In this document: positions 61,464-64,000 of the stretch, one piece after another | Numbering within the stretch: the first letter of the stretch is position 1 | Layout of the letters: every line of letters begins with the position of its first letter | Assembly (NCBI RefSeq): GCF_963666145.1 | Contig: NZ_OY762614.1 | Span: forward strand, 1,230,501 to 1,294,500 | Reading direction: 5' to 3' | From: an uncultured Desulfobacter sp. | Lineage (GTDB): Bacteria; Desulfobacterota; Desulfobacteria; Desulfobacterales; Desulfobacteraceae | Length of the DNA: 64,000 nucleotides | Position numbers and translations under genes: made by a program | The notes under the pieces: generated by a model | What the model was told of the DNA's origin: nothing | Database searches by the model: none | The model's input: only the letters and a program-made list of their open reading frames with translations

Positions 61464-61652
61464 CTAGTCTTCTTCGATGGTGATGGCGTCTTCTTCACAA
61501 ACTTCTACACAGCTTTCGCAGCCCATGCATTCTTCAGCATTGACGGGATCTGATTTGCCGTCTACCATTTCAAATACTTCTGCAGGGCATACGTCAACGC
61601 ATTCTTCACAACCTACACATTTTGCCTGATCAACGATCGGGGTAAAAGCCAT
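61464..61652 (-). CDS. 2[4Fe-4S] ferredoxin
   Basis: A 62-residue bacterial ferredoxin. Two CxxCxxCxxxC motifs, CVGCEECVDVC and CMGCESCVEVC, coordinate two [4Fe-4S] clusters; the overall charge is strongly acidic. It is a soluble electron carrier, as expected in an anaerobe. AAGGAGG is seen upstream. It is monocistronic, ended by the strong terminator at 61397-61442. Confidence 0.95.
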   Translation of the reverse strand: MAFTPIVDQAKCVGCEECVDVCPAEVFEMVDGKSDPVNAEECMGCESCVEVCEEDAITIEED

Positions 61653-61767
61653 TTTAAAACCTCCTTAAAAATTAATAATACATTCTTATAAACTCATCTT
61701 TCTAAAAAGATAGTTACCTGATTCAGCACCCGCTTTTACAACAATGTTTTTGCTAAAACAAGCTTTT

Positions 61768-62724
61768 TTATGAGTTTAGTTCCACCAGACATACGCCGAT
61801 TTGTCCGCCTGGATTTTTTTCAGTTACATTCACATCACCAAGGCCTGAAAAAAAGCGAATCTGAATTCGCCCGGTCACGCTGCCCTGGTCAGCACCTTCA
61901 AAATACTCTTTTTCAAAATCAGGCGTCAGGCCCTGGGCCATCTGCTCTATGATTGCATGTATTTTTAAACGCTGCCGATCCATGAACTCACAATCTTTTT
62001 CATGCACTTTTATGGAATCAATGTCAAGGGCATTTATCGCCTCGCCCGCACCGCCCAGGAATTCATCCATCACGGCCCTGCTGGTGGTAATCAAAACCTT
62101 CGTACCGTCCTGATCAAAGCAGGTCGCATCACCTGCTGCCTTAAGCCAGGCCTTTATTCTTTTTTCGGTCATGGCCTGCCCCGGCTCAGAGGACGGGACG
62201 TGATTCACAGCCGATGCGATCTCTTCATGCCCCTTAAGTTCCGCAAAAAGCGCCGCATTTTCCTGATCCAATGAATCCAAAGCCGTCTGAATATCCTGGG
62301 ACTGCCTGTCATAGATATCCGCAAGCTTCAAAAAAACAAGGGATTCGTTGCTGTCTCGGCCCGTTGTTGGTTCCAGGGAATGGGAACCCGCCCCGTTACG
62401 GATGCCTGCACGGATGGCAGCCACGCCTGAATCATCTTTAAAAAACATTTTTCCACGAATCAAGAACCGAAGATTTTTTTCATTACCCTTATGGATGGCG
62501 GCCCAGTCCAGATAGGAACGAACCTGTTGCTCGGCCAAGGCAAGTTTTTCCCGATCAAGACCGGCCCGGTTCAGCCGGCCATGGGCTTCCAATCCGGCCA
62601 TGGGCTCGGGTAACACGCCCCCATCGTGAATATCCAACACATTAAAATGGTAAAAAAAACAAGATATGGCCTTGGCCTGACGGTTATCCATAAACGTGAA
62701 CGGAAAAAAATAAAAATTTATCAT
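61768..62724 (-). CDS. Hypothetical 318-aa protein downstream of the CysRS homologue
   Basis: I do not recognise this protein. It has no convincing membrane segment; the first 30 residues are aromatic-rich (FYFFPFTFMDNRQ). The middle is helical and charged. Two regions with possible motif value are ARDSNESLVFLKLADIYD-like helices and VLITTSRAVMDEFLGGAGEAI. It begins six bp after the synthetase-like stop on the same strand, so they are probably cotranscribed. The function is unknown; a role tied to the adjacent CysRS homologue is only a guess from position. Confidence 0.6.
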   Translation of the reverse strand: MINFYFFPFTFMDNRQAKAISCFFYHFNVLDIHDGGVLPEPMAGLEAHGRLNRAGLDREKLALAEQQVRSYLDWAAIHKGNEKNLRFLIRGKMFFKDDSGVAAIRAGIRNGAGSHSLEPTTGRDSNESLVFLKLADIYDRQSQDIQTALDSLDQENAALFAELKGHEEIASAVNHVPSSEPGQAMTEKRIKAWLKAAGDATCFDQDGTKVLITTSRAVMDEFLGGAGEAINALDIDSIKVHEKDCEFMDRQRLKIHAIIEQMAQGLTPDFEKEYFEGADQGSVTGRIQIRFFSGLGDVNVTEKNPGGQIGVCLVELNS

Positions 62725-62730
62725 ACCACT

Positions 62731-64000
62731 TTATACCTTTTGATCATGAACCAGGACCCCCATGTCATCCAGTTGCTTACGGATCCTGTCTGCTGTCTTA
62801 AAATCTTTTTGCTGCCGGGCTACATCCCGTTCAGCCATGAGTGCCGCCACCTCTGACGAATGCGGCGTTTTTTTGCTGAAATCAAAAATATTGAGCACCG
62901 CATCCACATCCTTGAAACATTTGAGCAGGCGCTGGGCACCCTCGGCTCCCACCTGACCATCAACGATCATCCGGTTGATCTGCTTCACACCGGATAAAAG
63001 ACCGGATGTCAGGACAGGGACCTTAAGATCATTGGCCATGGCATCCATCATTCCCTGGCGCAGATCATAGGTGACATGCTGAATCGCTTCTTCATTGGAC
63101 CGGCCCGACACATGCCCAAGGGATTCAATGCAGCGGTTGATCCGGGAAAGAACGAGTTTGGCATCATCCAGACTTTTTCGGGATAAGAGCAGGGATTTTC
63201 TGTAATGGGCGGACAGCAGCCAGAAACGAATGGTTTTCTCGTCCCACCCCATATCAACCAGCCGATCTAAAGTCAGAGACTGGACATCATCCGTATCCAG
63301 GGAGCCGTCATACTGTACCGGATCACAATGCATCCACACCCTGGCGAACGAACCGCCGGCAGCCCCGGCAATGGCAATTTCGTTTTCATGGTGGGGGAAC
63401 ATCAGCTCCCGGGAACCTGTATGAACGTCAAAATCGGCACCAAGAAAAGTGGACGCAAGGGCAGCACACTGCAGATGAAGCGAGGGCCGGACATTGCCCC
63501 ATTCGGTTTTAACGCCCAACCCCTGTTTAAGCTCCGACAGGGTTACCCGCTTGAGCAGGGTAAAGTCCCTGGGATTGTTTTTTTCATATTCATCCAGATC
63601 CACCGTGGCTCCCACCCGGATCTTATTGACGTCCACCCGGGAAAGCCGCCCGTAATCCCCGACGCTTGCCAGGTCAAAGTATACGGAATGCAGCTTTTCA
63701 TAGGCATGGTTGTTGACAAGCAGTTTCCTTGTCAAAGCCGTCATTTCGCCAAAATGTTCGGACACTTTGGGATAGGCCTGGGCCTGGCGCATACCCAGCC
63801 GAGACAAATCAGATAAAAAGGCGTCAATAAAAGGCTGGGTAAAGGCCTGGGGCGTTGTATTGACCTGTCTTGCCCCGTCAATGGTCTTATCGTCATAATC
63901 GGTAATATTAACGATATGTCTGACCTTTATATCCTGGTATTCAAGGTAACGGATGAGCAGATCCGTAAACGCATGGCGCCTGAAGTGGCTGATATCCAAC
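62731..64000 (-). CDS. Cysteinyl-tRNA synthetase homologue lacking HIGH and KMSKS (partial)
   Basis: About 422 residues are visible; the N-terminus lies beyond the right edge. The class I fold and CysRS zinc ligands are recognisable: a Cys in RPSLHLQC and HHENE in FPHHENEIAIAGAAGG. Helix blocks such as YLEYQDIKVRHIVNITDYDDK also match CysRS. But the HIGH element reads SHFRRHAF, and where KMSKS is expected the sequence is DGSLDTDDVQSLTL, so both catalytic signatures are lost. The coding frame is otherwise unbroken. It may be an amino-acid-binding paralogue or a non-aminoacylating relative; a normal cysS would be needed elsewhere. Confidence 0.75.
   Translation of the reverse strand, partial: LDISHFRRHAFTDLLIRYLEYQDIKVRHIVNITDYDDKTIDGARQVNTTPQAFTQPFIDAFLSDLSRLGMRQAQAYPKVSEHFGEMTALTRKLLVNNHAYEKLHSVYFDLASVGDYGRLSRVDVNKIRVGATVDLDEYEKNNPRDFTLLKRVTLSELKQGLGVKTEWGNVRPSLHLQCAALASTFLGADFDVHTGSRELMFPHHENEIAIAGAAGGSFARVWMHCDPVQYDGSLDTDDVQSLTLDRLVDMGWDEKTIRFWLLSAHYRKSLLLSRKSLDDAKLVLSRINRCIESLGHVSGRSNEEAIQHVTYDLRQGMMDAMANDLKVPVLTSGLLSGVKQINRMIVDGQVGAEGAQRLLKCFKDVDAVLNIFDFSKKTPHSSEVAALMAERDVARQQKDFKTADRIRKQLDDMGVLVHDQKV

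Noticed and set aside
1..64000. CRISPR array, prophage or intact insertion sequence
   Set aside because: No regularly spaced repeats, integrase, transposase or phage structural genes were seen.

Overview
The window looks like chromosomal DNA of a marine-type, anaerobic Desulfobacterota (Deltaproteobacteria), most likely a Desulfobacteraceae sulfate reducer. That placement is an inference. It rests on the 2[4Fe-4S] ferredoxin, the TAXI-type TRAP transporter beside a lactate-racemase-like gene, a DUF169/molybdopterin-enzyme locus, a MotAB plus HD-GYP-like set, and a type II secretion operon with split genes. There are no rRNA genes, CRISPR arrays, phage genes or intact insertion sequences. One tRNA (Gly-GCC) is present.

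Layout. 0.1-6 kb: pstS (minus), then argC, an M23 murein hydrolase and secA (plus). 6.2-9.5 kb: a compact N-degron proteolysis operon, clpS-clpA-aat. 9.7-21.2 kb: housekeeping genes (fxsA, HDOD protein, yihY, an epimerase, tRNA-Gly, ornithine-cyclodeaminase-like, Nudix, TrpR-like, AMMECR1, purB, IHF-like, two metalloproteins, a J-domain protein) and one orphan small gene flanked by two perfect inverted repeats. 21.4-24.4 kb: a DUF89-like gene followed by gspF, far from the other gsp genes. 24.5-29.7 kb: a transport and hydroxyacid cassette (LarA-like divergent from TAXI-TRAP binding protein, fused permease and a FadR-type regulator), with a palindromic operator at the TRAP promoter. 29.8-31.5 kb: a secreted metallophosphoesterase. 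31.8-35.6 kb: three translationally coupled SPFH/HflKC genes; the first encodes a cation-diffusion-facilitator domain fused to HflK. 35.7-39.4 kb: a damaged locus, a marR gene with two compensating frameshifts, an intact DUF169 gene and a molybdopterin oxidoreductase with several frameshifts plus three TGA codons where Trp is expected. Identical half-site operators precede marR and the DUF169 gene. 39.6-40.9 kb: a Tat-type M48 lipoprotein protease. 41-49.9 kb: type II secretion operon gspGHIJKLMDE (minus), then a GGDEF remnant. 50.4-53.6 kb: dnaX-ybaB-recR-ykgJ. 53.6-56.6 kb: motAB and a degenerate receiver/HD-GYP protein. 56.7-64 kb: HD hydrolase, LysM protein, a second GspE/PilB ATPase, an EamA exporter, a 127-bp palindromic element, ferredoxin, an unknown gene, and a cysteinyl-tRNA-synthetase homologue running off the right edge.

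The most unusual points are: (1) the CysRS homologue at the right edge, which has lost both HIGH and KMSKS signatures and is coupled to an unknown 318-aa protein; (2) the CDF-HflK fusion heading a three-gene SPFH operon; (3) the localized decay of the MarR-controlled molybdoenzyme locus around an intact DUF169 gene; and (4) the operator architecture of the LarA-like/TRAP/FadR cassette. All functional statements come from reading motifs by eye; no database search was run.
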